From DATEDA01 sp963827595 (lineage in GTDB: Bacteria > Pseudomonadota > Gammaproteobacteria > Burkholderiales > SG8-39): 64,000 nt of DNA. Position 1 is the first letter of the stretch, and each line of letters opens with the position of its first letter. The position numbers and the translations under genes are program-made. Shown in pieces: positions 47,219 to 56,839 of this stretch. The stretch lies in NCBI GenBank assembly GCA_963827595.1, contig CAWHBT010000018.1, positions 1-64,000 on the forward strand, in the 5' to 3' direction. Under the pieces are notes generated by a model. The model had not been told where the DNA came from. It saw nothing but the letters and a program-made list of their open reading frames with translations, and did not search any database.

Positions 47219-50023
47219 TCAGCGCCGGACGGTGAGTTGGGTCGGCGAGCCGGAAACGACCAGGGTCGCGCGCACCGCGCCCCCCGGCGTCTTCATGTCG
47301 GCGGCGAACCGGCCGGCGAGCGACTTGCCGCCGTCCACCTCGATCGCGCCGCTCGCCGAGAGCGGGCCGGCGTCGATCTTCACGCCTCGCAACGCGAGCC
47401 GGCCGCCGTCGAGCTGGGCCTGCGCGGAGATCTCGTTGAAGTTGGTCGAGCCCGCGACGCTCTTGCCCGACTGCAGGGTCCGCGCCAGGTCGACTCCCGC
47501 GATCTGTCCCTTCGACACCGAGAAGTTGCCGTCGAACCGCGCGGCAGAGGCGAGCTTCTCCAGCGATTCGCCGCGTGCCGCCAGGACCGCGTTCCCCTGC
47601 ACCCGTCCCGCGAGGATCGGCGTGATCCGCTTCGCGTCCAGCTGCTTCAGCTCGAAGTTCGCCTCGAAGGCGAGCGGGCCGGGCCAGCGCAGGGTTCCCT
47701 TGCCGCGCGCGAGCCCGTCGAGCAGCCGCGCATCGAGCTCGGAGGCGTTGAACTCGGTCGCCGTCGCGACGCCCCTCGCACTGAGAGTGTCGACCTCGAA
47801 CGGCAGTCCGAGCAGCGCGGTCGCCCCGCCGACCGTCAGGTCAACGAGCGCCTTGCTCCCCGACGGCGTGATCTCCGCCTTGATGGTGTTGTTCGGGTTG
47901 GCAACCGTGATCTTGTGCACCCGGCCGTCGGGCTCCAGGAGCGCGGTCGCCTCGAGCTCCGGAAGATTCACCCCCGGCACCGCCAGCTTGATCCCGGTCG
48001 CGCGCACCCGCTCCAGCCCCAGCGCCGCGTTCTGCGGGCGGCCGAACAGCACCGCGGCGAGCCCCGCGCCGTCGAGCGTAACGCCCTCGAGCTCGAGCGA
48101 CTTCAGTTGCGGCTTGTCGCTCATCACGGACGCGAAGTCCGGATGTGCGGCCGCGACGGCGATCTTGACGTTGCCGTCCCGGCCGATGCTGATCCCCTCG
48201 AACCGCACCGCCGGCGACGGGAAAACGGAGATGCTGCCCGAGCGGATCTTCACCGGCTGGCCGAGCAGGCCCGCGGCGAGCCGCTCGTACTGGGGGACGT
48301 CGAGCGGCATGAAGAACTGGAGGTAGGCGAGGCCGGCGACCACCGCCAGCACCAGCATGATCCCGAGGACCTTCCCGACCCCGCCTTTCTTGCCGGCCTT
48401 GATCTTCTCGAGCCGCGCCACGACCTGGGCGGTGTCCTTCTCCTGCTCCTTCCGCCGCGCCGTCGCGCGCGCTTCGGATTCGGCCTTCTCGCGCGCGCGC
48501 CCGTCGCGCCGCACCCGCGCCGCAGCCTCGGCGTCGGCTTTCGCGCGCGCCTTGTCCTCGTCGCGCGACCTGCGCTCAGTGTCGCGGTGGGCCTGCTCTT
48601 CCTCCTCCCGGCGCCGCGCGACGTCTTCGGCGTCGCGTCGCCGCTGCTCCTCCGCTTCCCGCTGCTCTTCTTCCGCGTGTCGCCGCGCGCGCTCATCGGC
48701 CTCCCGCTGGTCCCGCGCCTCGGCATCCCGGCGCAGCATGGCCTCTGCCGCTTCGCGCCGCCGCTGCTCCTCCGCCTCCCGCCGCGCGCGCTCATCGGCC
48801 TCGCGCCGCGCGCGTTCCTCGGTCTCCCGGCGACGCGCAGCAGCGGCCGCCTCCTGCCGCCGCTCCTCCTCCCGCTCCTGGCGCGCGCGGTCCTCGGCCT
48901 CGCGTCGTGCCCGCTGGTCCGCCTCCCGCCGGGCGGCGTCGCGGCTCGCCCGTTCGTCGGCCTCGCGCTTGGCGCGTTCATCCGCCTCGCGTCGCGCCTG
49001 CGCCTCGGCCTGCCGCACGCGTTCCTCGAGCTCGCGGCGGATGCGCTCCTCCTGCTCGCGCATCGAGCGCTCTTCGGCTTCGTGCCGGCTCTGCTCCTCC
49101 GCTTCCCGCCGCGCCCGCGCCTCGGCTTCCTTGCGGGCCTGCGCCTCGCCCGCGCGATTGGCCTGCTCCTCGGCCTGGCGCCGGGTGTTCAGCGCCGCCT
49201 GGCGGGACTGTTCCTCGAGCTCGCGACGCGCCCGTTCCTCCGCGTCCTTGCGCGCGCGCTCAGCGCCCTCGCGCTTCGCCTTCTCCTCGGCCTCGCGACG
49301 CGCACGCTCCTCGGCTTCCTTGCGGGCCCGCTCCTCCGCATCGCGCCGCGCCCGCGCTTCGGCGTCCGCCTGGGCGCGCGCCTCCGTCTCGCGACGCGCT
49401 TTCTCCTCGGCCTCTTTCCGCGCCCGTTCGGCCGCGTCACGCTTGGCCCTTTCCTCGGCGTCGCGCTTCGCCTTCTCGTCGGCCTCGCGCCGCGCCTTTT
49501 CTTCCGCCGCGCGCTTCGCTTTCTCGTCGGCCTCGCGCTGCGCCTTCTCCTCGGCCGCGCGCTTCGCTTTCTCGTCGGCCTCGCGCCGCGCCTTTTCCTC
49601 CGCCTCGCGCTTCGCGCGGCCGTCCCCGTCCTGCTTGGCGCGGGCCTGCGCGACCTGACGCGCCACCTCGTCCGCCTCGGCCTTGGTCTGCGCCGTCACT
49701 TCCGCCTTGCTCGGCGGCTTGCTGATGAGCGCCGTGAAGTCGAGGTCGACGTCCTCCTGGACGATCGGCACCTGGGAAGGCGGCGAGATGCTCGCCGGCG
49801 CCGACACGAACTCGCGCACGAAGCCTTCCTTGGCGAGCCGGCCGAGCGCCTCGAGCAGCTTCGGCTCGGTGAACTTGTCGAGCTTCTGGTGCAGGTCGCC
49901 GACGGTTGCCTTGCCGTCGACCTGGGACAGGACGTTGCGAAGATCGCGCGGCAGCAGGCTCGTCTTGCCGGTGACTTCCATCAGACCCTTGGCGGTCTTG
50001 GTCAGAACCGTTCTTCGATCCAT
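47219..50023 (-). CDS. AsmA-like membrane protein with a long charged helix
   Basis: A 934-residue protein with four parts. Residues 1-75: a small helical domain (RTVLTKTAKGLMEVTGKTSL, DLHQKLDKF). About 105-545: an uninterrupted Ala/Arg/Glu/Lys-rich helix made of short repeats such as AEEKARREADEKAKR, with no proline breaks visible. About 552-573: one membrane helix (GIMLVLAVVAGLAYLQFF). About 575-934: a periplasmic AsmA-like domain (VKIRSGSISVFPSPAVRF, ALGLERVRATGIKL, LDARLLDGLARGKGTLRW). ATG 50023 starts at the domain; an open frame extends 28 codons upstream. AsmA proteins shape outer-membrane lipid transfer. The helix could be a rigid arm or a coiled coil in the cytoplasm. Confidence 0.85.
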   Translation of the reverse strand: MDRRTVLTKTAKGLMEVTGKTSLLPRDLRNVLSQVDGKATVGDLHQKLDKFTEPKLLEALGRLAKEGFVREFVSAPASISPPSQVPIVQEDVDLDFTALISKPPSKAEVTAQTKAEADEVARQVAQARAKQDGDGRAKREAEEKARREADEKAKRAAEEKAQREADEKAKRAAEEKARREADEKAKRDAEERAKRDAAERARKEAEEKARRETEARAQADAEARARRDAEERARKEAEERARREAEEKAKREGAERARKDAEERARRELEEQSRQAALNTRRQAEEQANRAGEAQARKEAEARARREAEEQSRHEAEERSMREQEERIRRELEERVRQAEAQARREADERAKREADERASRDAARREADQRARREAEDRARQEREEERRQEAAAAARRRETEERARREADERARREAEEQRRREAAEAMLRRDAEARDQREADERARRHAEEEQREAEEQRRRDAEDVARRREEEEQAHRDTERRSRDEDKARAKADAEAAARVRRDGRAREKAESEARATARRKEQEKDTAQVVARLEKIKAGKKGGVGKVLGIMLVLAVVAGLAYLQFFMPLDVPQYERLAAGLLGQPVKIRSGSISVFPSPAVRFEGISIGRDGNVKIAVAAAHPDFASVMSDKPQLKSLELEGVTLDGAGLAAVLFGRPQNAALGLERVRATGIKLAVPGVNLPELEATALLEPDGRVHKITVANPNNTIKAEITPSGSKALVDLTVGGATALLGLPFEVDTLSARGVATATEFNASELDARLLDGLARGKGTLRWPGPLAFEANFELKQLDAKRITPILAGRVQGNAVLAARGESLEKLASAARFDGNFSVSKGQIAGVDLARTLQSGKSVAGSTNFNEISAQAQLDGGRLALRGVKIDAGPLSASGAIEVDGGKSLAGRFAADMKTPGGAVRATLVVSGSPTQLTVRR

Positions 50024-50195
50024 GCTTCCCTTGGGTTCCCGAGGCGTCGACGAGCTATTAGAAGAACCGGTAATGCTAGCACCGCGCTGGGGCCATCCGT
50101 CGTGCAAAAGTGCCCCGGGCCGGGAGTTTATTCCGCCTTCGCATCAGGCGTTTGGATGCAGCCGACCCGACCTGGCGCGGTCGATTTTTTCCCGG

Positions 50196-53100
50196 TCAGT
50201 CGGGCCGCCCGAACCCGCCGCCGCCGGGCGTCGCGATAACGAACACGTCGCCCGGCTCGACCTCCGCCCGGTCGGCCCCACCCAGATCCAAGCGCGTGCC
50301 ATCCCCGCGCTCGACCCAGTTCCGGCCGGACTCACCGGCGGCTCCGCCCGCGAGCCCGTGGGGCGGGATGCGGCGGTGGCCGGAGAGGATCGATGCGGTC
50401 ATCCGCTCGCGGAAGCGGACGCGGCGCGTACCGCCGTTGCCGCCGCGCCAGCGCCCGGCTCCTCCCGAGCCGTGACGGATCTCATAGCTTTCCAGGAGGA
50501 CGGGAAAGCGCCATTCGAGCACTTCGGGATCGGTGAGCCGCGAGTTGGTCATGTGGGTCTGCACCACGTCGGTGCCATCGAACCCCTCACGCGGCGTGCC
50601 ATCCGGCGCGAACCGGACCGCGCCCGCGCCCGAGCCGCCGGCCACCGTCTCGTAGTACTGGTGGCGGTCGTTCCCGAACGTGAAGTTGTTCATGGTGCCC
50701 TGGGATGCGGCCATCACGCCGAGCGCGCCGTACAGCGCGTCGGTGACGCACTGGGAGGTCTCGACGTTGCCGGCGACCACCGCCGCGGGGTAGCGGGGGC
50801 GCAGCATCGAGCCTTCGGGGATGACGACGTTCAGCGGCTTCAGGCAGCCGGCGTTCAACGGAATGTCGTCGTCGACCAGCGTCCGGAAGACGTACAGGAC
50901 CGCCGCCATGCAGACCGCCGACGGGGCATTGAAGTTGTTCGCGAGCTGCGGCGAAGTGCCGGTGAAGTCGACCGTGGCGCTGCGCGCCTGGCGGTCGATC
51001 GAGATCTTCACCCGGATCACGCCGCCGTTGTCGAGCGCGTAGGTGAACTCGCCATCGCGCAAGACGTCGATCACCCGCCGCACCGCCTCTTCGGCGTTGT
51101 CCTGCACGTGCCGCATGTACGCGTGCACCACGTCCAGCCCGAAGTGCGCGACCTGCTTGCGCAGTTCCTGCACGCCCTTCTCGTTGGCCGCGATCATCGC
51201 CCGCAGATCGGCCATGTTCTGCTGCACGTTGCGGACCGGATACTTGCCGGAAGTCAGGAGCGCGACCGTCTCCGCTTCGCGGAGCCGTCCCTGCTCCACC
51301 AGCAGGAAGTTGTCGATCAGGACGCCCTCCTCGTCGACGGTCCGGGAGTCGGGCGGCATCGAGCCGGGGGTGATGCCGCCGACGTCGGCGTGGTGACCGC
51401 GCGAGCCGACGTAGAACACCACGCGGCTGCCGGCGTCGTCGTACACCGGCGTGATCACCGTGATGTCCGGCAGGTGCGTGCCGCCGTTGTACGGCGCGTT
51501 CAGGACGTAGACGTTGCCCGGCTTCATCGTGCTCCGGTTCTCGCGGATCACCGTCTTGATCGATTCGCCCATCGAGCCGAGATGGACCGGCATGTGCGGC
51601 GCGTTCGCGATCAGGTTGCCGTCCGGGTCGAACAGCGCGCACGAGAAGTCGAGCCGCTCCTTGATGTTGACCGAGTACGCGGTGTTCGCCAGCGCGAACC
51701 CCATCTGCTCGGCGATCGACATGAACAGGCTGTTGAAGATCTCGAGCATGACCGGATCGACGCTGGTGCCGATGGCGGTCGTCCGCGGCCGTGGCACGAC
51801 GCGCTCGAGCACCAGGTGGTCGAGGCGCGTCACCTCGGCGCGCCAGCCGGGCTCGACGACCGTGGTCGCGTTCGCCTCGGCGATGATCGCCGGGCCGTCG
51901 ACGCGGTCGCCGGAACGGAGCGCCTCGCGGCGGTACACCGGCGTGCGATGGCCACGGCCGCCGGTGAACATGTCGACGGTCTCGGCGGGCTGCGGGGGGC
52001 CGGCGCGGGGCGCGGAATCCGGCGCCCGCTCCGCGAACGCGTCCGTGCCCCCCACCGCCTCGACGGAGACCGCCTCGACGATCAGGCCGCGGTCCGGCAT
52101 CAGGAACGAGTAGCGCGTGCGGTAGGCAGCCTCGAACGCCCGCGCCATCGCGTCGCGGGAACCGTGAGCGACGACCAGCGCCGAGTCCGTGCCGTCGTAC
52201 CGGAGGTGCACGCGCTTCGCCACGCGCACGCGCTCCGCGGCGACCCCCTGCGCGAGCACTTCGCCGCGGGCACTTCCGGCCAGCTCGTCGAGCGCGGCGT
52301 CGAGCTGCGGCACCGCCGCGTCGTCGAGCCGGATCTCGACGGAGCGTTCGCGCAGCGCCGCCACCTCCGCGAGCCCCATGCCATAGGCCGAGAGCACACC
52401 GGCCAGCGGGTGAATGAACACGCGCGTCATTCCGAGCGCATCGGCGACCAGGCAGGCGTGCTGCCCGCCCGCGCCGCCGAAGGTGCAGAGCGTGTACGCC
52501 GTCACGTCGTAGCCGCGCTGGACCGAGATCCGCTTGATGGCGTTCGCCATGTTGCCGACGGCGATGGCGACGAAGCCCTCGGCCACCGCCTCGGGCGCGC
52601 GCCGGTCCCCGGTCGCCTGCCGGATCTCCTCCGCCAGCGCCGCGAACTTGCGCCGTACCACCTCGGCGTCGAGCGGGAGGTTCCCGCCCGGCCCGAATAC
52701 CGCCGGGAAGAAGCGCGGGTGGATCTTGCCGAGCATCACGTTCGCGTCGGTGACCGCGAGCGGGCCGCCGCGCCGATAGCACGCCGGGCCGGGATTCGCG
52801 CCCGCCGAGTCCGGCCCGACCCGGTAGCGCGCGCCGTCGAAGTGCAGGATCGAGCCGCCGCCGGCCGCCACCGTGTGGATCGCCATCATCGGCGCGCGCA
52901 TCCGCACGCCCGCGACCTGGGTCTCGAACGCGCGCTCGAACTCGCCGGCGTAGTGCGACACGTCGGTCGAGGTGCCGCCCATGTCGAAGCCGATGATGCG
53001 GTCGAAGCCGGCGCGCTGCGAAGTGCGCACCACGCCCACGATGCCCCCGGCCGGGCCGGAGAGGATCGAGTCCTTGCCCTGGAAGCGCCGCGCGTCGGTG

Positions 53101-53837
53101 AGGCCGCCGTTCGACTGCATGAACAGGACGCTGACATTCCGCAGCTCGCCGGCAACCTGATCCACGTACCGCCGCAGGATCGGCGAGAGGTACGCGTCGA
53201 CCACCGTCGTATCGCCGCGCGAAACCAGCTTCATCATCGGGCTGACCTCGTGCGACACCGATACCTGCGGAAAGCCGATCTCCCTCGCGATCGCGGCCAC
53301 GCGCGCCTCGTGCCCGGTGTACCGGTAGCCGTGCATGAGCACGATCGCCACCGAGCGGTAGCCGGCGTCGTAGGCCGCCTGCAGCCCGGCGCGCGCGGCG
53401 GCCTCGTCGAGCGGCTGCAGCACCTCGCCGTGCGCCCCGACCCGCTCGTCGATCTCCACCACGCTCGAGTACAGCAGCTCCGGCAGAACGATGTGCCGGT
53501 CGAAGATGCGCGGACGGTTCTGGTAGGCGATACGGAGCGCGTCGCGAAAGCCGCGCGTGATCGCCAGCACGGTGCGCTCGCCTTTGCGCTCGAGGAGCGC
53601 GTTGGTCGCGACCGTGGTGCCCATCTTCACCGCCGCGACGCTCTCGCCCGGGATCGGCGCGCCGGGAGCAAGACCGAGCAGCTGGCGGATTCCCGCGATC
53701 GCCGCGTCGGGGTAGGCCTCGGGGTTGTCGGACAGCAGCTTGTGGGTGGCGAGCGCGCCGTCGGGGCGCCGCGCGACGACGTCGGTGAACGTGCCGCCGC
53801 GGTCGATCCAGAACTCCCAGCGGGATTCGGCGCTCAA
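50196..53837 (-). CDS. Fused hydantoinase A/B (5-oxoprolinase-type) enzyme
   Basis: A 1213-residue protein. Residues about 1-690 are HyuA-like, with RGGTFTDVVARRPDG and GFDMGGTSTDVSHYAGEF ATPase-type motifs; about 695-1213 are HyuB-like, with MLEIFNSLFMSIAEQMG and NIKERLDFSCALFDPDG. This is the fusion of ATP-dependent N-methylhydantoinase/5-oxoprolinase, which opens cyclic imides or 5-oxoproline to amino acids. The start is TTG 53837, directly after a 60-bp repeat that supplies GAGGG. No upstream ATG fits. Convergent genes are absent; a gap of 172 nt separates it from the AsmA-like gene. Confidence 0.92.
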   Translation of the reverse strand: MSAESRWEFWIDRGGTFTDVVARRPDGALATHKLLSDNPEAYPDAAIAGIRQLLGLAPGAPIPGESVAAVKMGTTVATNALLERKGERTVLAITRGFRDALRIAYQNRPRIFDRHIVLPELLYSSVVEIDERVGAHGEVLQPLDEAAARAGLQAAYDAGYRSVAIVLMHGYRYTGHEARVAAIAREIGFPQVSVSHEVSPMMKLVSRGDTTVVDAYLSPILRRYVDQVAGELRNVSVLFMQSNGGLTDARRFQGKDSILSGPAGGIVGVVRTSQRAGFDRIIGFDMGGTSTDVSHYAGEFERAFETQVAGVRMRAPMMAIHTVAAGGGSILHFDGARYRVGPDSAGANPGPACYRRGGPLAVTDANVMLGKIHPRFFPAVFGPGGNLPLDAEVVRRKFAALAEEIRQATGDRRAPEAVAEGFVAIAVGNMANAIKRISVQRGYDVTAYTLCTFGGAGGQHACLVADALGMTRVFIHPLAGVLSAYGMGLAEVAALRERSVEIRLDDAAVPQLDAALDELAGSARGEVLAQGVAAERVRVAKRVHLRYDGTDSALVVAHGSRDAMARAFEAAYRTRYSFLMPDRGLIVEAVSVEAVGGTDAFAERAPDSAPRAGPPQPAETVDMFTGGRGHRTPVYRREALRSGDRVDGPAIIAEANATTVVEPGWRAEVTRLDHLVLERVVPRPRTTAIGTSVDPVMLEIFNSLFMSIAEQMGFALANTAYSVNIKERLDFSCALFDPDGNLIANAPHMPVHLGSMGESIKTVIRENRSTMKPGNVYVLNAPYNGGTHLPDITVITPVYDDAGSRVVFYVGSRGHHADVGGITPGSMPPDSRTVDEEGVLIDNFLLVEQGRLREAETVALLTSGKYPVRNVQQNMADLRAMIAANEKGVQELRKQVAHFGLDVVHAYMRHVQDNAEEAVRRVIDVLRDGEFTYALDNGGVIRVKISIDRQARSATVDFTGTSPQLANNFNAPSAVCMAAVLYVFRTLVDDDIPLNAGCLKPLNVVIPEGSMLRPRYPAAVVAGNVETSQCVTDALYGALGVMAASQGTMNNFTFGNDRHQYYETVAGGSGAGAVRFAPDGTPREGFDGTDVVQTHMTNSRLTDPEVLEWRFPVLLESYEIRHGSGGAGRWRGGNGGTRRVRFRERMTASILSGHRRIPPHGLAGGAAGESGRNWVERGDGTRLDLGGADRAEVEPGDVFVIATPGGGGFGRPD

Positions 53838-53897
53838 TGGACTACCCTCGCTGCTCGCGCGCTCGGGGTTCGCCCTTGGGGCGGCCCGGCGGGCTCA
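53838..53897 (-). repeat. 60-bp intergenic repeat, copy 3
   Basis: Minus-strand copy that ends one base before the TTG start of the hydantoinase gene (53837). Starts TGA, holds the identical core GCCCCAAGGGCGAACCCCGA, and ends GAGGGTAGTCCA; GAGGG (53849-53845) is 7 nt from the TTG. The remaining gap to the next gene (53898-53935) shows nothing else. Confidence 0.85.
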
Positions 53898-53935
53898 GGG
53901 GTCAGCATCGTACCTTGCCTCGGTAGAATCCAGGC

Positions 53936-55036
53936 ATGGAGCGAGTCGACGCGATCGTGATCGGCGCGGGCGTGGTCGGCCTCGCGGTGGCGCGCGCGCT
54001 CGCGCTCGCCGGGCGCGAGGTGATCGTGCTGGAGGGTGCGGACGCCATCGGCACCGAGACGAGCTCGCGCAACTCGGAAGTCATCCACGCCGGCATCTAC
54101 TATCCCGCCGGGTCGCTCAAGGCGCGGCTGTGCGTCGCCGGCAGGCTCGCGCTCTACCCTTTCTGCGCGGCACACGGCGTGCCGCACCGTCGCTGCGGGA
54201 AGCTGCTCGTCGCCACCGCCGAGAAGCAGCTGCCGAAGCTCGCCGCCATCAAGGCGCAGGCCGACGCGAACGGCGTCACCGACCTCGCCCCGCTGACGGC
54301 CGCCCAGGCGCTTGCGCTGGAGCCCGAGCTGCGCTGCGTCGCTGCCTACCTCTCGCCGTCGACCGGCGTCATCGACAGCCACGCGTTCATGCTGGCGCTG
54401 CAGGGCGACGCCGAGTCGCGCGGCGCGATGATCGCGTTCCGGAGCCCCGTCACCGGCGGCGCGCTGCGCGACGACGGGGTCGAGCTCGACGTCGGCGGCG
54501 CGACACCGCTCAGCATCCTCGCTCGCGCGGTGGTGAACTGCGCCGGCCTGCACGCGCAGAAGCTCGCCGCCGCGCTTGCGGGGTTCCCGCCGGCGCACGT
54601 TCCGCCCACCTACTACGCGAAGGGCAACTACTACTCGCTCATCGGCAAGTCGCCGTTCTCCCGGCTCGTGTACCCGATGCCGAACGACGCGGGTCTCGGC
54701 GTGCACATCACCATCGATCTGGGGGGCCAAGCGCGCTTCGGTCCGGATGTGGAGTGGATCGACCGCATCGACTACGACGTCGATCCGCACCGCGCCGCGA
54801 GCTTCTATGGCGCGATCCGCGAGTACTGGCCCGGGCTGCGGGACGGGCAACTCGCGCCCGGCTACTCGGGGATCCGGCCGAAGCTCGTGGGCCCGAATGC
54901 GCCGGCGGCCGATTTCGTGATCTCGGGACCCCGCGACCACGGCGTGACCGGGCTCGTCAACCTCTTCGGGATCGAATCGCCCGGGCTCACCGCCGCCCTG
55001 GCGATCGGCGATCACGTCCGCGACCTGCTTTCCTAG
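53936..55036 (+). CDS. FAD-dependent oxidoreductase (LhgO/DAO-like)
   Basis: A 366-residue FAD enzyme of the D-amino-acid oxidase superfamily. Dinucleotide site VIGAGVVGLAVARALALAG at the start, SSRNSEVIHAGIYYPAGSLK, which is close to L-2-hydroxyglutarate oxidase LhgO, and LVNLFGIESPGLTAALAIGD near the end. It oxidises a 2-hydroxy or amino acid to a keto acid, passing electrons to O2 or quinone. Divergent from the hydantoinase gene and convergent with the Asp/Glu racemase-type gene (4-nt overlap). Confidence 0.88.
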   Translation: MERVDAIVIGAGVVGLAVARALALAGREVIVLEGADAIGTETSSRNSEVIHAGIYYPAGSLKARLCVAGRLALYPFCAAHGVPHRRCGKLLVATAEKQLPKLAAIKAQADANGVTDLAPLTAAQALALEPELRCVAAYLSPSTGVIDSHAFMLALQGDAESRGAMIAFRSPVTGGALRDDGVELDVGGATPLSILARAVVNCAGLHAQKLAAALAGFPPAHVPPTYYAKGNYYSLIGKSPFSRLVYPMPNDAGLGVHITIDLGGQARFGPDVEWIDRIDYDVDPHRAASFYGAIREYWPGLRDGQLAPGYSGIRPKLVGPNAPAADFVISGPRDHGVTGLVNLFGIESPGLTAALAIGDHVRDLLS

Positions 55037-55749
55037 TCAGGGTCGCCTTGCTCCTCGAATATCGCCGGGCGTAGCCCGGCGTGGAACCAGCACCCGAAGC
55101 TCACCATGTCGTGTACCGGGAGGCCGAGGCGCTTGCGCAAGCCGCTCGCGTAGGGCGGCATATTGGTGCACTCCAGGACGACCGCACCGACCTCCGGATG
55201 CTGCGCGACGAGCGCTTCCCCCGCCGCGAGAACCTCCCGCTCCGCCGCGGCCATGTCGAGCGCCGGCAGGTCGCCCAGGATCGCGCGCGCGAACGCACCG
55301 TTCGGGTCGACGCCGACGACCGGCGTCGCCGGGTCCGCGCCGACCGCGGTGAGATGCCGCGCGGTCAGGGACGCGGCGTCGATCGTGATCACGCCGGGGC
55401 GCTTGCCCGCCGGCAGGCTACGCGCGAGCAGCGGCAGCTGCATCAGGCTCGACGAGGCGAACGGTACGGGCAGCGCCTGCGCGAGCCGGCGCTGATGCAG
55501 CGCGAGGAAGCCGCAGGTGGTGATGATCCCGGCGGCGCCTTCCGCGGCGAGCGTCCGGCCCGCGGCGGCAAACGCGTCGACCAGTCCGCGGGCGTTGCCC
55601 CGCACGACGCGTTCGGGCGATGCATCGCGCACCACTCCGTAGCGCACCGGAAACGGCCACGTCGACGGGTTGCCGACGTCGCCCGGCACGCGCGGAAACC
55701 GCGTGTCGAGCATCAGGATCCCGAGCGCGGGCGGCGAAGCGGCGGTCAT
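55033..55749 (-). CDS. Aspartate/glutamate racemase superfamily protein
   Basis: A 238-residue protein with two active-site Cys positions in the pattern of the Asp/Glu/hydantoin racemase superfamily: GIITTCGFLALH and VLECTNMPPYASGL. The LGILMLDTRFPRVPGDVGNP start is a common family mark. Substrate unknown; a hydantoin or amino-acid racemase would fit the neighbouring hydantoinase gene, but this is inferred. Convergent with the FAD enzyme by 4 nt. ATG at 55749. Confidence 0.82.
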   Translation of the reverse strand: MTAASPPALGILMLDTRFPRVPGDVGNPSTWPFPVRYGVVRDASPERVVRGNARGLVDAFAAAGRTLAAEGAAGIITTCGFLALHQRRLAQALPVPFASSSLMQLPLLARSLPAGKRPGVITIDAASLTARHLTAVGADPATPVVGVDPNGAFARAILGDLPALDMAAAEREVLAAGEALVAQHPEVGAVVLECTNMPPYASGLRKRLGLPVHDMVSFGCWFHAGLRPAIFEEQGDPD

Positions 55750-55835
55750 CGCAGTGCGGCGCGATCTTACCGAATTGTGTCGCCCGGAGATTTTGGTTAC
55801 GCTACCTGCCGTTTCTCTCCGAGGAGGCCCCGACA

Positions 55836-56807
55836 ATGAAACCCTGCCACGCACTCGTTGCTTTCGCCCTCGCTGGCGCGGTCGGCACCGCGCAGGCGCA
55901 GGTCAAGTGGGACCTTCCCGCGGCCTACCCCGCGACCAACTTCCACACCGAGAACATCCAGCAGTTCGCGAACGACGTCGAGAAGGCGACCGGCGGCAAG
56001 CTGAAGATCACCGTGCATGCCAACGCCTCGCTCTTCAAGGCGCCCGAGATCAAGCGCGCCGTCCAGGGTGGCCAGGCGCAGATCGGCGAGATCCTGCTGG
56101 TCAATTTCGCGAACGAGGATCCGATCTACGAGCTCGACGGCATCCCGTTCCTCGCGACCAGCTACGCCGAGTCGCTGAAGCTCTACCGGGCCTCGCGCAA
56201 GACGGTCGAGGATCGCCTCGCCAAGCAGGGCATGATGCTGCTCTTCAGCGTCCCCTGGCCCCCGCAGGGCATCTACTCGAAGAAGGAGCTGAAGAGCGCC
56301 GCCGACATGAAAGGTCTCAAGTGGCGCGCCTACAGCCCCGCCACGGCCAAGATCGCGGAGCTCGTCGGCGCGACGCCGGTGACCATCCAGGCCGCCGAGC
56401 TCCCGCAGGCGCTGGCGACCGGCGTCGTCGACTCCTACATGTCCTCCGGCTCGACGGGCTACGACAGCAAGACCTTCGAGCACCTCAAGTTCTGGGCCGA
56501 CACCCAGGCGTGGCTGCCGAAGAACGCGGTCATCGTCAACCGGGCCGCGTTCGGCGCGCTCGACAAGCCGACCCAGGATGCGATCCTGAAGGCGGCGGCC
56601 GACGCCGAGTCGCGCGGCTGGCAGCTCTCCGAGGAGAAGAACGGCTGGTACGTCGAGCAGCTCAAGAAGAACGGGATGACGATCTATCCGCCGGGCCCCC
56701 AGCTCAAGGCCGACATGAAGAAGGTCGGCGACACGATGATCGGCGACTGGCTCAAGAAAGCCGGCGCCGACGGTCAGGCCCTGATCGACGCCTTCCGGAA
56801 GATGTAA
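55836..56807 (+). CDS. TRAP transporter substrate-binding protein DctP-type
   Basis: A 323-residue receptor with a signal peptide (about 1-22, cleaved after AQAQ) and the DctP-type fold: VKWDLPAAYPATNFHTENIQQF, the GGQAQIGEILLVNF ligand strand, and MKGLKWRAYSPATAKIAELVGA. It captures an organic or amino acid in the periplasm for the DctQM pair just downstream. GAGGAGG precedes ATG 55836. Confidence 0.92.
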   Translation: MKPCHALVAFALAGAVGTAQAQVKWDLPAAYPATNFHTENIQQFANDVEKATGGKLKITVHANASLFKAPEIKRAVQGGQAQIGEILLVNFANEDPIYELDGIPFLATSYAESLKLYRASRKTVEDRLAKQGMMLLFSVPWPPQGIYSKKELKSAADMKGLKWRAYSPATAKIAELVGATPVTIQAAELPQALATGVVDSYMSSGSTGYDSKTFEHLKFWADTQAWLPKNAVIVNRAAFGALDKPTQDAILKAAADAESRGWQLSEEKNGWYVEQLKKNGMTIYPPGPQLKADMKKVGDTMIGDWLKKAGADGQALIDAFRKM

Positions 56808-56839
56808 CCCGCGCGTCGCCGCGGACCATCCCCCCAAGG

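Noticed and set aside
47237..50239. A 1000-residue open frame on the plus strand opposite the AsmA-like gene
   Set aside because: It is a by-product of the G+C-rich repeats encoding the charged helix on the other strand; its residues (Arg, Leu and Ala strings) fit no family.
49683..53960. A 1425-residue open frame on the plus strand opposite the hydantoinase gene
   Set aside because: The minus-strand frame encodes a complete 5-oxoprolinase-type enzyme, and the plus-strand frame shows no family motif.
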